56,474 nt of DNA, from the NCBI RefSeq assembly GCF_002964575.1, contig NZ_POQQ01000047.1:1-56474 (forward strand), read 5' to 3'. Made by a program: the position numbers and the translations under genes. Numbering within the stretch: the stretch's first letter is position 1; the number at the start of each line of letters is the position of its first letter. The notes beneath the pieces are model-generated. The model did no database searches, had not been told where the DNA came from, and saw only the letters and a program-made list of their open reading frames with translations. Below are positions 48,131-56,474 of this stretch, piece by piece. The stretch comes from Streptococcus suis. Lineage in GTDB: Bacteria > Bacillota > Bacilli > Lactobacillales > Streptococcaceae.

Positions 48131-48868
48131 ATGAATAAGAAATCAGAAGACATTCTGAATGTTTTTGATTTGATTAAGCTATTTAAAAAGAATGCACTTA
48201 TGATTGTCATTTGTGCCCTATTTGGTGGTCTTCTTATGGGCTTGTATGCAAATTTTGCAGTGAAACCGCAGTATGATTCCAGTGCTCAACTCTTAGTTGC
48301 GCAGGATCCGATTGATCCGGGGAGTGGCAATACCTACGTTCAGGCTGCAAACTCTATCCGAACGAATTTGGAGATGATTCCTACCTATCGTGACATTCTT
48401 TTTGGGGTGCCCGTTCTTGGTAAGGTTTCAGAAACCTTTGACGGAAAGTATTCTGTTAATGAAATAAAGTCACGTTTAAGTTTTGTTCAAACAGAGGATT
48501 CTCAGGCATTTGTTGTTAAACTCAGGATGGATGATGCAAAGGAAGCGCAAGCTGTTCTTGAAGAAATCACAACAGTATTTAGTCAAACCTTGCAGGATAT
48601 TTATAGCGAGGGATTCGGTAAGGTAGTGGTTCTCTCACCTGCCTCTTACAATGGAAATAAGGTATCGCCGAATATCGTTAAAAATATCATTTCAGGTGTG
48701 TTAGCAGGTGTATTCCTTTCATTTGGATTTATTCTTTCTAGAAATCTTTTCGATCGAACAGTAAAAAATGATGCCTTGTTACAAGATAATAATCTGACAC
48801 TCTTGACTGAATTATACGATATGACTTCAAAAGAGATTAGTAACGCAAAATATCAATCTAATTTGTAA
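48131..48868 (+). CDS. wzd: Polysaccharide chain-length protein Wzd (capsule copolymerase)
   Basis: The 245-residue protein has the Wzz fold: an N-terminal membrane helix (about 23-42), an extracellular part with PQYDSSAQLLV, and a second membrane helix (about 183-203) followed by a cytoplasmic tail. In streptococcal capsule loci this protein partners the tyrosine kinase Wze and sets polymer length. No wzg regulator or wzh phosphatase gene lies upstream, so the module is partial compared with the main capsule operon. Confidence 0.88.
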   Translation: MNKKSEDILNVFDLIKLFKKNALMIVICALFGGLLMGLYANFAVKPQYDSSAQLLVAQDPIDPGSGNTYVQAANSIRTNLEMIPTYRDILFGVPVLGKVSETFDGKYSVNEIKSRLSFVQTEDSQAFVVKLRMDDAKEAQAVLEEITTVFSQTLQDIYSEGFGKVVVLSPASYNGNKVSPNIVKNIISGVLAGVFLSFGFILSRNLFDRTVKNDALLQDNNLTLLTELYDMTSKEISNAKYQSNL

Positions 48869-48889
48869 TACTAGAAAGTGAGTCTTCGA

Positions 48890-49645
48890 ATGTTTTTTGG
48901 AAGAAAAAAGAAACAAAAAGAATTAAATAAGCAACAATTGCAAGGGTCTCCGCTTTATTCAGCAACTCAGCCAACTAGTTTGAATGCAGAGCAGATTAGG
49001 GTTCTTCGGACCAACTTAGAGTATGCACAGTTGAACGGTAAAATTAAATCTATCGGAGTGACCTCCTCCATACCTGGCGAAGGGAAATCAACTGTATCTG
49101 CCAATTTAGCACATAGCCTTGCTGCAACTGGCAAAAGAGTCTTGATAGTAGATGCAGATTTGCGGAAACCTACTGTTCATCGAACTTTTAATGTATCCAA
49201 TATGCGTGGTTTGACTGATTTAGTCATTGATCATGATGAAAACTATACCAAGTTTTTACACTATCTTGAAGATTTGGATTTATATGTTTTACCCTCTGGT
49301 CCCATTCCACCGAACCCATCAGAGCTGTTGCAATCAGAAAATATGACTAACTTGATGATATCATTCGCTAATGATTTTGATTTTATCATCTACGATTTGC
49401 CACCTGTCACTAGTGTGACAGATGCCCAGATTATTTCTAGAAAAGTAGATGGAATGATTTTAGTTGTGCGTCAAGGCTATGTATTAAAGACTGAGCTAGA
49501 AAAGAGTTTAAGAAATTTAAAGAATGTTGAAGCAAAATTGCTAGGCTATGTGATGAATGATGTACCTAAGGAACAGAAAGAATCCTACTACTATATTTAT
49601 GGTAGCGGAACTGATTTTTCTAATCAGTCCAATGATGTTGAATAA
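48890..49645 (+). CDS. wze: Capsule tyrosine kinase Wze (BY-kinase)
   Basis: The 251-residue protein has Walker A SSIPGEGKST (59-68), Walker A' with VLIVDADLRKPT, and Walker B FIIYDLPP, and ends in a short Tyr cluster (ESYYYIYG) that would be autophosphorylated. It acts on the inner face of the membrane with Wzd to control polymer export. The ATG at 48890 follows AAAGTGAG by 7 bases; the earlier GTG overlaps this site and is not used. A two-way terminator follows. Confidence 0.9.
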   Translation: MFFGRKKKQKELNKQQLQGSPLYSATQPTSLNAEQIRVLRTNLEYAQLNGKIKSIGVTSSIPGEGKSTVSANLAHSLAATGKRVLIVDADLRKPTVHRTFNVSNMRGLTDLVIDHDENYTKFLHYLEDLDLYVLPSGPIPPNPSELLQSENMTNLMISFANDFDFIIYDLPPVTSVTDAQIISRKVDGMILVVRQGYVLKTELEKSLRNLKNVEAKLLGYVMNDVPKEQKESYYYIYGSGTDFSNQSNDVE

Positions 49646-49661
49646 CAGTTTATTACACATA

Positions 49662-49692
49662 AAAAGAGTTGAGTGTGAAACTCAGCTCTTTT
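49662..49692. terminator. Two-way terminator between wze and a convergent glycosyltransferase
   Basis: AAAAGAGTTGAG and CTCAGCTCTTTT pair over 12 bases with one wobble. Confidence 0.85.
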
Positions 49693-49698
49693 GACAAA

Positions 49699-50637
49699 TT
49701 ATTTACTTAAAATAGAGGTTAGAAAGCGCCCAATGGCATAGCTTGTTGGTAATACATAGACCTTAATCAAATAGCGATGAAGAGGTAATTCCTTCTTATA
49801 AAGGGTTTCCAGATAGGAATTTTTTGTATAATGTAGATTACGAAGTTCTTTCTTGGCAGTTTGATAGGCTAGCTTATCGTTTGCTTTTACTGCATTAGCT
49901 ATCATTTGTAGCAAATCTTCAATCATTTTAAATGTAAAATAATCTTTATAGGAAGGATTTCTTTCGCCCATAATGCGATTGTTTTCCATGGATTTCCAAT
50001 TGTTTTGAGGATTTGGGGTGGTGCTAAGAGAGCCTTCTCTAGATCGATAGATATACAGTTTTTCTGGAACAGTAGTGATATGGCGTGCATGGACCATCAG
50101 CTCGAAGTAAATACCTTCGCCCATTCCTTCTAAAAATCGGAATTGAATTCTATCAATCAATTCCCTAGAAACTATCCTTGCAGTTGGTTGGGTATTGTGG
50201 AAGATATCCTTGAGTTCTGCTTTACCATAAATTGCCTTATACCAAACAGATTTTTCCCTACCGTCAGAGGAGAAGGTGCCAGTGTCGCATAAAACAAGGT
50301 CTGCCTGGGCCTTGATTGCTTGTGTATAGAGTTTTTCAAACATATCCTCCTTGACAAAGTCGTCCGAGTCCACAAATGCTATATATTCTCCTGTGGCTAG
50401 ATCGATTCCTTTATTCCTTGCTTCACCAACACCAGTATTTACAGCTGACTCAACAAGGGTAATACGTTGGTCTTTATCAGCATAGTTTTTTAGTATTGCC
50501 AATGATTGATCGGTAGAGCAGTCATCAATCAAAATCAATTCGATATCGCTTAAGGTTTGTTTTAGAATGGATTCAATACATTGACCAATGTATTGTTCAG
50601 TATTATAAACTGGAATAATAATAGATACTTTTGGCAA
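49699..50637 (-). CDS. GT2 glycosyltransferase
   Basis: The 312-residue protein has a GT-A domain starting VSIIIPVYNTEQYIG, a nucleotide-binding IDDCSTD and the metal motif DSDD (about 91-94). The C-terminal part is helical with no clear membrane segments, so it is a cytoplasmic or peripheral enzyme adding a sugar to the repeat unit. Sugar unknown. It is transcribed against wze and has its own extended -10 (50662-50670). Confidence 0.88.
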   Translation of the reverse strand: MPKVSIIIPVYNTEQYIGQCIESILKQTLSDIELILIDDCSTDQSLAILKNYADKDQRITLVESAVNTGVGEARNKGIDLATGEYIAFVDSDDFVKEDMFEKLYTQAIKAQADLVLCDTGTFSSDGREKSVWYKAIYGKAELKDIFHNTQPTARIVSRELIDRIQFRFLEGMGEGIYFELMVHARHITTVPEKLYIYRSREGSLSTTPNPQNNWKSMENNRIMGERNPSYKDYFTFKMIEDLLQMIANAVKANDKLAYQTAKKELRNLHYTKNSYLETLYKKELPLHRYLIKVYVLPTSYAIGRFLTSILSK

Positions 50638-50661
50638 AACTTTCCTCCTCTCTTTTTTCTC

Positions 50662-50670
50662 ATTATACCA
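50662..50670 (-). promoter_or_regulatory. Extended -10 promoter of the minus-strand glycosyltransferase
   Basis: On the minus strand TGGTATAAT, about 25 bases before the ATG at 50637. Confidence 0.6.
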
Positions 50671-50735
50671 TATCGCGAAAAATAGTTTTATTTTTTAATG
50701 GACTGTTTCCAATATTTTCATTTTTTTAAACGAGA

Positions 50736-50744
50736 TGGTATAAT
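50736..50744 (+). promoter_or_regulatory. Extended -10 promoter of the polymerase-like gene
   Basis: TGGTATAAT at 50736-50744, the same nine bases as the divergent promoter at 50662-50670. The leader is about 120 bases long and holds a short ORF at 50818-50889. Confidence 0.6.
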
Positions 50745-50869
50745 ACTGTGTTAGAAATTTTTAGCCGAAAAGCAAGTGCGTAGTATTGTAGTTTTTTCCA
50801 GAAAGGATAGCGATGAAATGAAAAAGTTTTTTAGATATCAATCAAGAATGTCAGGGACGGTAGGTTTGT

Positions 50870-52063
50870 ATGGACAACACACTATTTAATAAATGGGGAA
50901 TATATTTTTTCTATTTTTCGATGGCTATTTATCCTATCAGTATGATTTTGAACCTTTTTTTTCAAAGCATAAACTTTGACTTGTTAGCAGGTAGAAGTAT
51001 CTATTTGGGTTACGGTTTAGTTTATCTCTTTGCAATTATCGTACTTGTTAAATTTGGTTTTTCACTGAAAAGATTAGTGGCACTGTATTGCATATATATT
51101 TTATATTTTATTTTGTATTTGACCAGTCCTCAATCAGTTAAGTCGGTGTATACTAGTACAGTCATGATGATGATTTACGTCTATTACCTACCCTATTCAG
51201 TGCTTATTTTAACTAGAATAAGTGATTTTCGTCAGCTATTCTCTAGTAAATTGATTGAATACACGAATTATGTTATCATAGTCAGCTCATTTATTGCCAA
51301 GTATTTCTTTCAAAATCAGACCAATTATATGACCTTTTCTTATCAGCTGTTACCAATTTGGATGCTATTTACCTTTAGTTTCATTCGCCGACCGACACTG
51401 CTTAAGGCGGGAGTTGCCCTAGTTATGTTGCTAGAGGGAGTTATATATGGTGCTCGCGGCCCATTGATCTGGTTGGTTATCGGAGCAGTGGTCTATTTCA
51501 TCTTTCTGGCGTTTGAAAACAAGTTCATCAGCAACCTATCCTTGAAGAAATTATCGCAAATCGTTCTATGGCTGGGGCTTTTCATTGGGATTTTTTCTAT
51601 AGCTAGAAAATCATTACCTGCACTCAACATTGAAAATTCTTATATTTTAAATCGTTTGGAACAAGGAAGCATCGGAGTGAGTACAGGTAGGAATGAGATG
51701 ATTGACATAGCCATCAACTATTTAAAACAGATGGGTGGTGAAATCAATGGTTTGTTTTTCGACCGTACCCTCATGCCGGATAATATTTACGTTCATAATT
51801 TTATATTAGAAACCTATCTATCATTTGGTTGGTTTATAGGGACCATGATACTGGTTTCATTGGTTTATTTCATAGGAAAAACGTTTCTGTACTCTAATAA
51901 TACCAATAGAAAAGTAATTATCTTTGCTATTTCAGCCTTCTTCTTAAAATATTTTTTAACCGGAAGTATGTATGAAGGAGATAGTTTTATCATTATGATG
52001 GCCCTTGTTTGTGCTATCTATAGTCAAGCAAAACAAGAAAGAAAAATGTCTGATATTGACTAA
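50870..52063 (+). CDS. Polysaccharide polymerase-like membrane protein (Wzy type)
   Basis: The 397-residue protein is strongly hydrophobic, with about ten predicted membrane helices and a large outside loop (about 255-305) that carries GVSTGRNEMID and DNIYVHNFILE. That layout is typical of O-antigen/capsule polymerases, whose sequences vary too much for a firm match. In the context of Wzd, Wze and a flippase it most likely joins repeat units outside the membrane. The start follows a weak GGTAGG site. A two-way terminator separates it from the flippase. Confidence 0.75.
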   Translation: MDNTLFNKWGIYFFYFSMAIYPISMILNLFFQSINFDLLAGRSIYLGYGLVYLFAIIVLVKFGFSLKRLVALYCIYILYFILYLTSPQSVKSVYTSTVMMMIYVYYLPYSVLILTRISDFRQLFSSKLIEYTNYVIIVSSFIAKYFFQNQTNYMTFSYQLLPIWMLFTFSFIRRPTLLKAGVALVMLLEGVIYGARGPLIWLVIGAVVYFIFLAFENKFISNLSLKKLSQIVLWLGLFIGIFSIARKSLPALNIENSYILNRLEQGSIGVSTGRNEMIDIAINYLKQMGGEINGLFFDRTLMPDNIYVHNFILETYLSFGWFIGTMILVSLVYFIGKTFLYSNNTNRKVIIFAISAFFLKYFLTGSMYEGDSFIIMMALVCAIYSQAKQERKMSDID

Positions 52064-52067
52064 TCAG

Positions 52068-52118
52068 AAAAACTCTATTGTCCTAAGCTATTGGTAGCTA
52101 CGGAGCAATAGAGTTTTT
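52068..52118. terminator. Two-way terminator between the wzy- and wzx-like genes
   Basis: AAAAACTCTATTG and CAATAGAGTTTTT form a perfect 13-base stem with a small hairpin in the loop. Confidence 0.85.
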
Positions 52119-52120
52119 GA

Positions 52121-53596
52121 TTACTTGATCATTGAGAGAATATTTTTTTGAAGTATGAAGCGATTGAGGAGATAGGAAATTCCGCTAGTAAGGATGACAC
52201 TACATAGACCAAACAGTCCCCAGCTCATAAAATTAGTAATCCATCTTGTCAATGGAAGGAAAATCAGACAGGATGTCGATACAGTTAGCATATCAACCAA
52301 TAGTTGCCATTTCAGATGGTGTAACTGTGCCTGTAGAATATGACGATAACAGTACCAAATATAGTAAAATAGGCTAAATAATAGTGATATACTTGTTCCG
52401 ATAGCTACCCCAATGAGCTGCCAATGAAAGACTAGGCCAATAGAGATGGCTAGATTAAGAAAGGCTTCAGAATAGGTTCCAACTTGTGTTTCCTTAAAAC
52501 TTCCTGCTGAAAAAACCAGTGTACGATAAGGCAAGCGCAGGGCGTAGATAAAGATAGCCAAGGTCATCAGATAACCAAACAAGGGCTGGTTATAATTCGC
52601 ATCCGTTATGCGTTGGGTATATAGGATGACAAATGGCGTAATCAATTGGAAGGTAGTGCTTAACAAAATTGTGGCAGCGGTGTGGATGGTCCATTCAATT
52701 TTCTTAAACTGTTCATGTAAAACTGTTTTATCTCCTAGATGGAGTGCTCGTCCCAAGAATGGTCGCAGACCGCTGGTTGCTGCGTTTAAGAAAGTCTTTA
52801 TCCCCTGGAAAACCGTATTATAGACAGCATAGACAGAGACCTGAGAAAGACTGGCGAAGAGTGAGAGGATGACCACATCTGTACTTTCTTGGATGGTATA
52901 GGCAATATGTTGACCAATACCATACCACTGTTGTTGGATTTTGTAGTCTTTATCAATATTCTTCTTGGAAATTTTGTAGTGCTTGTGGACATAGAAACTA
53001 ATGCAGATGGGTGGAAGTATGAACACAAGAGAAGAAATGAATTTTACTAGGTAAATACTTTGCCCACTGTTAATTAAGAAAATAGAAAGGGCTAAGTTAA
53101 TGATATTTGCCGTTCCTTGCAATATTTCCTTGATATAAGCTCGTTGGTCGGAACCTAAAATGATTTGACTGGTAATGCCTACAAAGAATTGCAGAAGGTG
53201 GGAGAGGGATAGTATCAAAGTTAACCCTATAATTTGAATACTAGAAACATCGCCAGTTAAGGTTTGAGGTAGGATTAAGCACAAGCAACCAATATAGACC
53301 AACAAGGCCAGACCAATCCGGTTGAAAAAAACTTTAGATTTATAGTAAATGGTTGATAATTGGTTAAAGTCCCCATCTAAAATTGGTTTATATAAACTCG
53401 CTTGAATAACAGTAGCCATTCCAAGATCGAGGAGACTGATTAAGTTGAGGTATTGGGAAATACTTGACATCAATCCGTTAATTTCTGAACCATAGGCAGT
53501 GATAAATAATCTTGGTAATATAAGACTGCAAATGATGGAGATACATTTATTGAGTAAGGAAATTAGTCCATTGAGTTTTAGTGATTTTGTATTCAT
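52121..53596 (-). CDS. Polysaccharide flippase (Wzx type)
   Basis: The 491-residue protein has 12 or more predicted membrane helices and belongs by pattern to the MOP superfamily of lipid-linked sugar flippases. The N-terminus has a LISLLNKCISIICS helix and FITAYGSEINGLMSSI, similar to streptococcal Wzx proteins. It would move undecaprenyl-linked repeat units across the membrane to the Wzy-like protein. It is transcribed toward the wzy-like gene and away from wzd/wze's direction, which is unusual for such loci. Confidence 0.82.
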   Translation of the reverse strand: MNTKSLKLNGLISLLNKCISIICSLILPRLFITAYGSEINGLMSSISQYLNLISLLDLGMATVIQASLYKPILDGDFNQLSTIYYKSKVFFNRIGLALLVYIGCLCLILPQTLTGDVSSIQIIGLTLILSLSHLLQFFVGITSQIILGSDQRAYIKEILQGTANIINLALSIFLINSGQSIYLVKFISSLVFILPPICISFYVHKHYKISKKNIDKDYKIQQQWYGIGQHIAYTIQESTDVVILSLFASLSQVSVYAVYNTVFQGIKTFLNAATSGLRPFLGRALHLGDKTVLHEQFKKIEWTIHTAATILLSTTFQLITPFVILYTQRITDANYNQPLFGYLMTLAIFIYALRLPYRTLVFSAGSFKETQVGTYSEAFLNLAISIGLVFHWQLIGVAIGTSISLLFSLFYYIWYCYRHILQAQLHHLKWQLLVDMLTVSTSCLIFLPLTRWITNFMSWGLFGLCSVILTSGISYLLNRFILQKNILSMIK

Positions 53597-53700
53597 AGAG
53601 CTTGCAACTTTCTAACAAAGGACAAATATTGTAATTACGTTTTTTTGATAAAGGGAACGGATTTTGATAAAATAATTCTGAGACTAATCTTTGATTAGTC

Positions 53701-54603
53701 TTATTTGGAAATAAAACTTTGTTTCACTTGTAATAGTTTTTTTAGTGCAGAATAGCCAAAGAGGGAGCTGGCCCAATACAGAAATGGGACAAATCTAGGT
53801 TTGATTTGAAGCGATTGCCATAACTGTTGACGAGTTTCTTTTATCTGGCCTAGTTTGAAGTAGCGCATAGCAAGATAATACTCCTGATAGGCCAGCAAGT
53901 CCTTTTCTGGAAGCGCCTGTAATGTTTGGTTGATGGCGCGTGCTTTTTGGGATACAATTTGGTAACCCTGAATGACCTTGGTAGAGTTTTTGGAAATACT
54001 GTCTTCTTGCACCTCATAGGCAACCAAATCTTCTGCCAGTTTGTAGCCCTGACTGACTTGGAGGAGTTTTAGGAACAAGTCCCAGTCTTGACAACTAAGT
54101 AGATTACTATCTAATCCACCGACCTGTTGAAATAGCTCCTTCCTTACCATTAGGGTAGAGAAGCCACCTAGGTTATTTTGCTTAATTGTTTCTTTTAGTG
54201 GAATAATTCCTTCTGGAAGGGTGTGGACCGCTTTTGCGCCGAAACCAGTCACAACAAAACCAACTTCCGGTCGGTCTTGTAAAATACGAACTTGTTTTTC
54301 AAGTTTTGTTGGTAGAAAATAATCATCAGAATCAAGGAAGGCGAGGTATTCTCCTTTAGCCTGTTCTACCCCTAAACTTCGACAAGCATTGGCGCCACTA
54401 TTTTCTTTTACAACAAAGAGTGAAAGATTGTCCTGTTGCTTTTGTAAGTCTTGAATGATCGAAACAGATTGGTCAGTTGATTGATCGTCAACAACGATGA
54501 TTTCTACATGTGAATAATGTTGTTGATTGACGCTTTCAATAGCTCTTTGGATTAAATGTTGGCGATTAAAGTTCGGAATAATGACTGAGATAAGTGGTTT
54601 CAT
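53701..54603 (-). CDS. GT2 glycosyltransferase
   Basis: The 300-residue protein has a GT-A domain with VIIPNFNRQHLI, VVDDQSTD and metal motif DSDD (about 91-94). CQDWDLFLKL follows, then a C-terminal helical region with repeated short helices. The amino end is like other capsule glycosyltransferases; the sugar is not predictable. A weak hairpin GACTAATC/GATTAGTC (53682-53700) follows its stop. It lies upstream of the flippase gene on the same strand with a 104-base gap. Confidence 0.88.
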   Translation of the reverse strand: MKPLISVIIPNFNRQHLIQRAIESVNQQHYSHVEIIVVDDQSTDQSVSIIQDLQKQQDNLSLFVVKENSGANACRSLGVEQAKGEYLAFLDSDDYFLPTKLEKQVRILQDRPEVGFVVTGFGAKAVHTLPEGIIPLKETIKQNNLGGFSTLMVRKELFQQVGGLDSNLLSCQDWDLFLKLLQVSQGYKLAEDLVAYEVQEDSISKNSTKVIQGYQIVSQKARAINQTLQALPEKDLLAYQEYYLAMRYFKLGQIKETRQQLWQSLQIKPRFVPFLYWASSLFGYSALKKLLQVKQSFISK

Positions 54604-54769
54604 GAAAATATCCTTCTAAGTTTCTATACATAATATTACAACAGGATAGACTTTTTTTCAAATCTCGTCAATTGGTTTGATTGATTTTTCAGGACGTGCG
54701 TGAATGTTTTAAAAGACTAGATTGAAATATGAATTTGAAAGTTAATTATTGATAAAGGATACATAATAT

Positions 54770-55543
54770 ATGATGAACCAAGTACATGACACTCCAATGG
54801 TTAGTGTCATTATTCCAGTTTATAATGCCTCGCAGTTTATTGAAGAAACCATTCAGTCTGTCCTTAAACAGACTTATCAGCATTTTGAAATCATCCTTGT
54901 AGATGATGTTTCAACGGACGCATCGGTATCTATCATTAGAAAAATGATGGTGACAGATAAGCGCATTTCCTTGCTTGAGAACGATGTCAATACCGGCGTT
55001 GCTATTGCACGAAATAGGGGTGTTGCGGCTTCGACAGGTCGATTTATTTGTTTCTTAGATGCCGATGATCTTTGGACTCCGACGAAACTGGAAAAGCAGG
55101 TGGCCTTTGCCTTGAACAATGGCTATGCCTTCACTTTTACTTCTTACCAATTTGCTGATGAGAGCGGGATAGCCCTAAAGGCACCTCTCCATGTACCAAG
55201 CAAAATTTCTTATCAACAAGCGCTTGGCAATCATACGATTTTTACATCTACGGTCATGCTAGATCTCAATCAACTTACTAAGAAAGATATTGAAATGCCC
55301 GATGTTCGTAGAGGACAAGATACTGCTACCTGGTGGAAAATCCTGAAGGTGACAGACTACGCCTATAGTATCGATGAGCCGCTCTCGATATATAGAAGAA
55401 CATCGGCATCTTTGTCAGCTAATAAGTTTGCCGCCGTAAAACGTACCTGGAATTTATTTAGAAATGTAGAAGGTCTGTCTTTGTGGCAAACCATCCCTCC
55501 ATTTTGTAGCTATGCCATAAATGCCATAAAAAGAAGATTATAA
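54770..55543 (+). CDS. GT2 glycosyltransferase
   Basis: The 257-residue protein has VSVIIPVYNASQFIE, VDDVSTD and metal motif DADD (about 101-104), followed by RRGQDTATWWKIL, which matches the acceptor segment of capsule GT2 enzymes such as those related to CpsJ/EpsJ. ATGs at 54770 and 54773 are both possible after AAAGGA. It is followed after 9 bases by another glycosyltransferase-like gene, so the two form an operon. Confidence 0.87.
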   Translation: MMNQVHDTPMVSVIIPVYNASQFIEETIQSVLKQTYQHFEIILVDDVSTDASVSIIRKMMVTDKRISLLENDVNTGVAIARNRGVAASTGRFICFLDADDLWTPTKLEKQVAFALNNGYAFTFTSYQFADESGIALKAPLHVPSKISYQQALGNHTIFTSTVMLDLNQLTKKDIEMPDVRRGQDTATWWKILKVTDYAYSIDEPLSIYRRTSASLSANKFAAVKRTWNLFRNVEGLSLWQTIPPFCSYAINAIKRRL

Positions 55544-55552
55544 GGAGAAATG

Positions 55553-56341
55553 ATGGTTGTACTCGTCGCAACATTAAATACAAAAAATGTCCCTAAACTG
55601 ATTGAAGAAATGAATTTGAAAGCAGTAGATGCCATCGTGATCAACCAATCAAGTACAGGTAGAGCAGGGACAATCATCGAGCAGAACGGTCAAGCAACCA
55701 TTGTCCATAGTGAGCGACTTGGTTTGAGTGCTAGTCGTAATGAAGCTATATCTTATGCTCAGAGTGAGGATATTTGTCAGATTGCTGATGATGATATGAT
55801 TTTTGTTGACAATTATAAGGAAATTGTTGAGAATGCCTACAAGGAATTTTCAGAAGCAGACGTAATTGTTTTTTATGTTGATCTTGAAAATCATGCTATC
55901 GCAAGAAGTAGTATTCCAAAAGGTAGAATGCACTATCTTAATGCCATGCGCACCTCATCCGTTCAAATCAGTTTTAAAAAGTCCAGCTTAGAGAGAGTAG
56001 GACTTAAATTTGATGAACGATTTGGCATAGGAGCAAAATATGGTTCGGGTGAAGAGAATATTCTCTTGTTTGACGCACTGAGAAAGGGATTAAAGCTTTA
56101 TAGCTATCCCATAAAGATAGCTTCCTTACGAGAAAGAGAATCTCACTGGGACAGGTCACACACTCCTGAAAACTGTCGCAAACGCGGCGCTATATATAAG
56201 CGGATGACAAACTATTGGTATTGGATATTGTTTATCCAATTTGCTATTCGTAAGCGAAAGCAAATGTTACCTGAAATTTCCTTATTTGATAATATCCGCT
56301 ATATGTTTCAAGGAGCTAGAGAATTTTCTAGGTTGAAATAA
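55553..56341 (+). CDS. Glycosyltransferase-like protein with DDD motif
   Basis: The 262-residue protein is a variant GT-A fold with LSASRNEAISYA, the acidic triad in IADDDMIF (near residues 80-87), and GSGEENILLFD. It lacks a standard VIIPVYN start. The ATG at 55553 is 5 bases after AAGGAG and preferred over the one at 55550. Sugar and acceptor are unknown. Confidence 0.75.
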   Translation: MVVLVATLNTKNVPKLIEEMNLKAVDAIVINQSSTGRAGTIIEQNGQATIVHSERLGLSASRNEAISYAQSEDICQIADDDMIFVDNYKEIVENAYKEFSEADVIVFYVDLENHAIARSSIPKGRMHYLNAMRTSSVQISFKKSSLERVGLKFDERFGIGAKYGSGEENILLFDALRKGLKLYSYPIKIASLRERESHWDRSHTPENCRKRGAIYKRMTNYWYWILFIQFAIRKRKQMLPEISLFDNIRYMFQGAREFSRLK

Positions 56342-56378
56342 CTATTTTTTAAGAAAATCGTTTTCATAAATCATTTTT

Positions 56379-56407
56379 TTGTTAATTTTAAGAAAACTGT
56401 GTAAAAT
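56379..56407 (+). promoter_or_regulatory. Promoter for a gene beyond the right edge
   Basis: TTGTTA (56379-56384), a 17-base spacer and TAAAAT (56402-56407). The transcript would start near 56414 and contain the G10 run at 56458-56467. Confidence 0.6.
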
Positions 56408-56474
56408 AAAGTTTATTGATTTTTTCGCACGTTTTAGCAATGTGCAAAAATAAAAATGGGGGGGGGGTAATGAT

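Overview
The window looks like chromosome from a Streptococcus, most probably S. suis or a close relative. The evidence is low-GC sequence with streptococcal promoters, rexAB in place of recBCD, the separate glgC/glgD pair, the pyrK-pyrD class 1B dihydroorotate dehydrogenase, a MtaR/CpsY regulator and an LPNTG-anchored surface nucleotidase. No rRNA, tRNA, CRISPR array or prophage was seen. Species assignment is inference from protein resemblance, since no search could be run.

Layout. 1-1.7 kb: the end of an IS transposase, a solo amino-acid-binding lipoprotein and a palindrome-rich intergenic repeat. 1.7-7.4 kb (minus): glycogen operon glgC-glgD-glgA-glgB with a catabolite-response (cre) site over its promoter. 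7.5-15.2 kb: the regulator MtaR/CpsY, then pyrimidine synthesis genes pyrK-pyrD-pyrF-(small pyrophosphatase-like gene)-pyrE under two PyrR attenuators, then a glycosyltransferase, ung and pyrC. 15.2-20.6 kb: a second repeat copy, the cell-wall 5'-nucleotidase, maf, a Cys-cluster protein and an O-acetylhomoserine sulfhydrylase gene with a Met-box. 20.6-26 kb: an ABC-F ATPase gene behind a leader-peptide attenuator, a GNAT acetyltransferase and a glutamine-type ABC importer (glnP fusion, glnQ). 26-32.2 kb: uvrC, a frameshifted AAA-ATPase/TOPRIM gene that resembles phage-defence proteins, a DUF4044 protein, obgE, a hairpin-rich repeat and a small conserved gene. 32.2-39.9 kb: rexB-rexA and plsY. 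40-46.8 kb: topoisomerase IV, with a class III Fic gene and a DUF1232 gene between parE and parC, then an unknown lipoprotein flanked by a duplicated parC 3' end. 46.9-48 kb: ilvE. 48.1 kb to the end: a polysaccharide locus (Wzd, Wze, four glycosyltransferases, Wzy-like and Wzx-like proteins) on both strands, running off the right edge.

How the genes connect. The pyr genes are controlled by UMP through PyrR, and the pyrophosphatase-like protein would remove the PPi made by PyrE. MtaR is a plausible activator of the sulfhydrylase gene 11 kb away, because the Met-box there lies near -65 of the predicted promoter. Fic proteins of this class are known to modify GyrB/ParE, so its place inside the parE-parC cluster suggests local control of topoisomerase IV. 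ParC carries Tyr at position 79, a classical fluoroquinolone-resistance change. Two cargo genes (the TOPRIM-ATPase and the lipoprotein) each lie just after a housekeeping gene, with a copy of that gene's 3' end on their far side.
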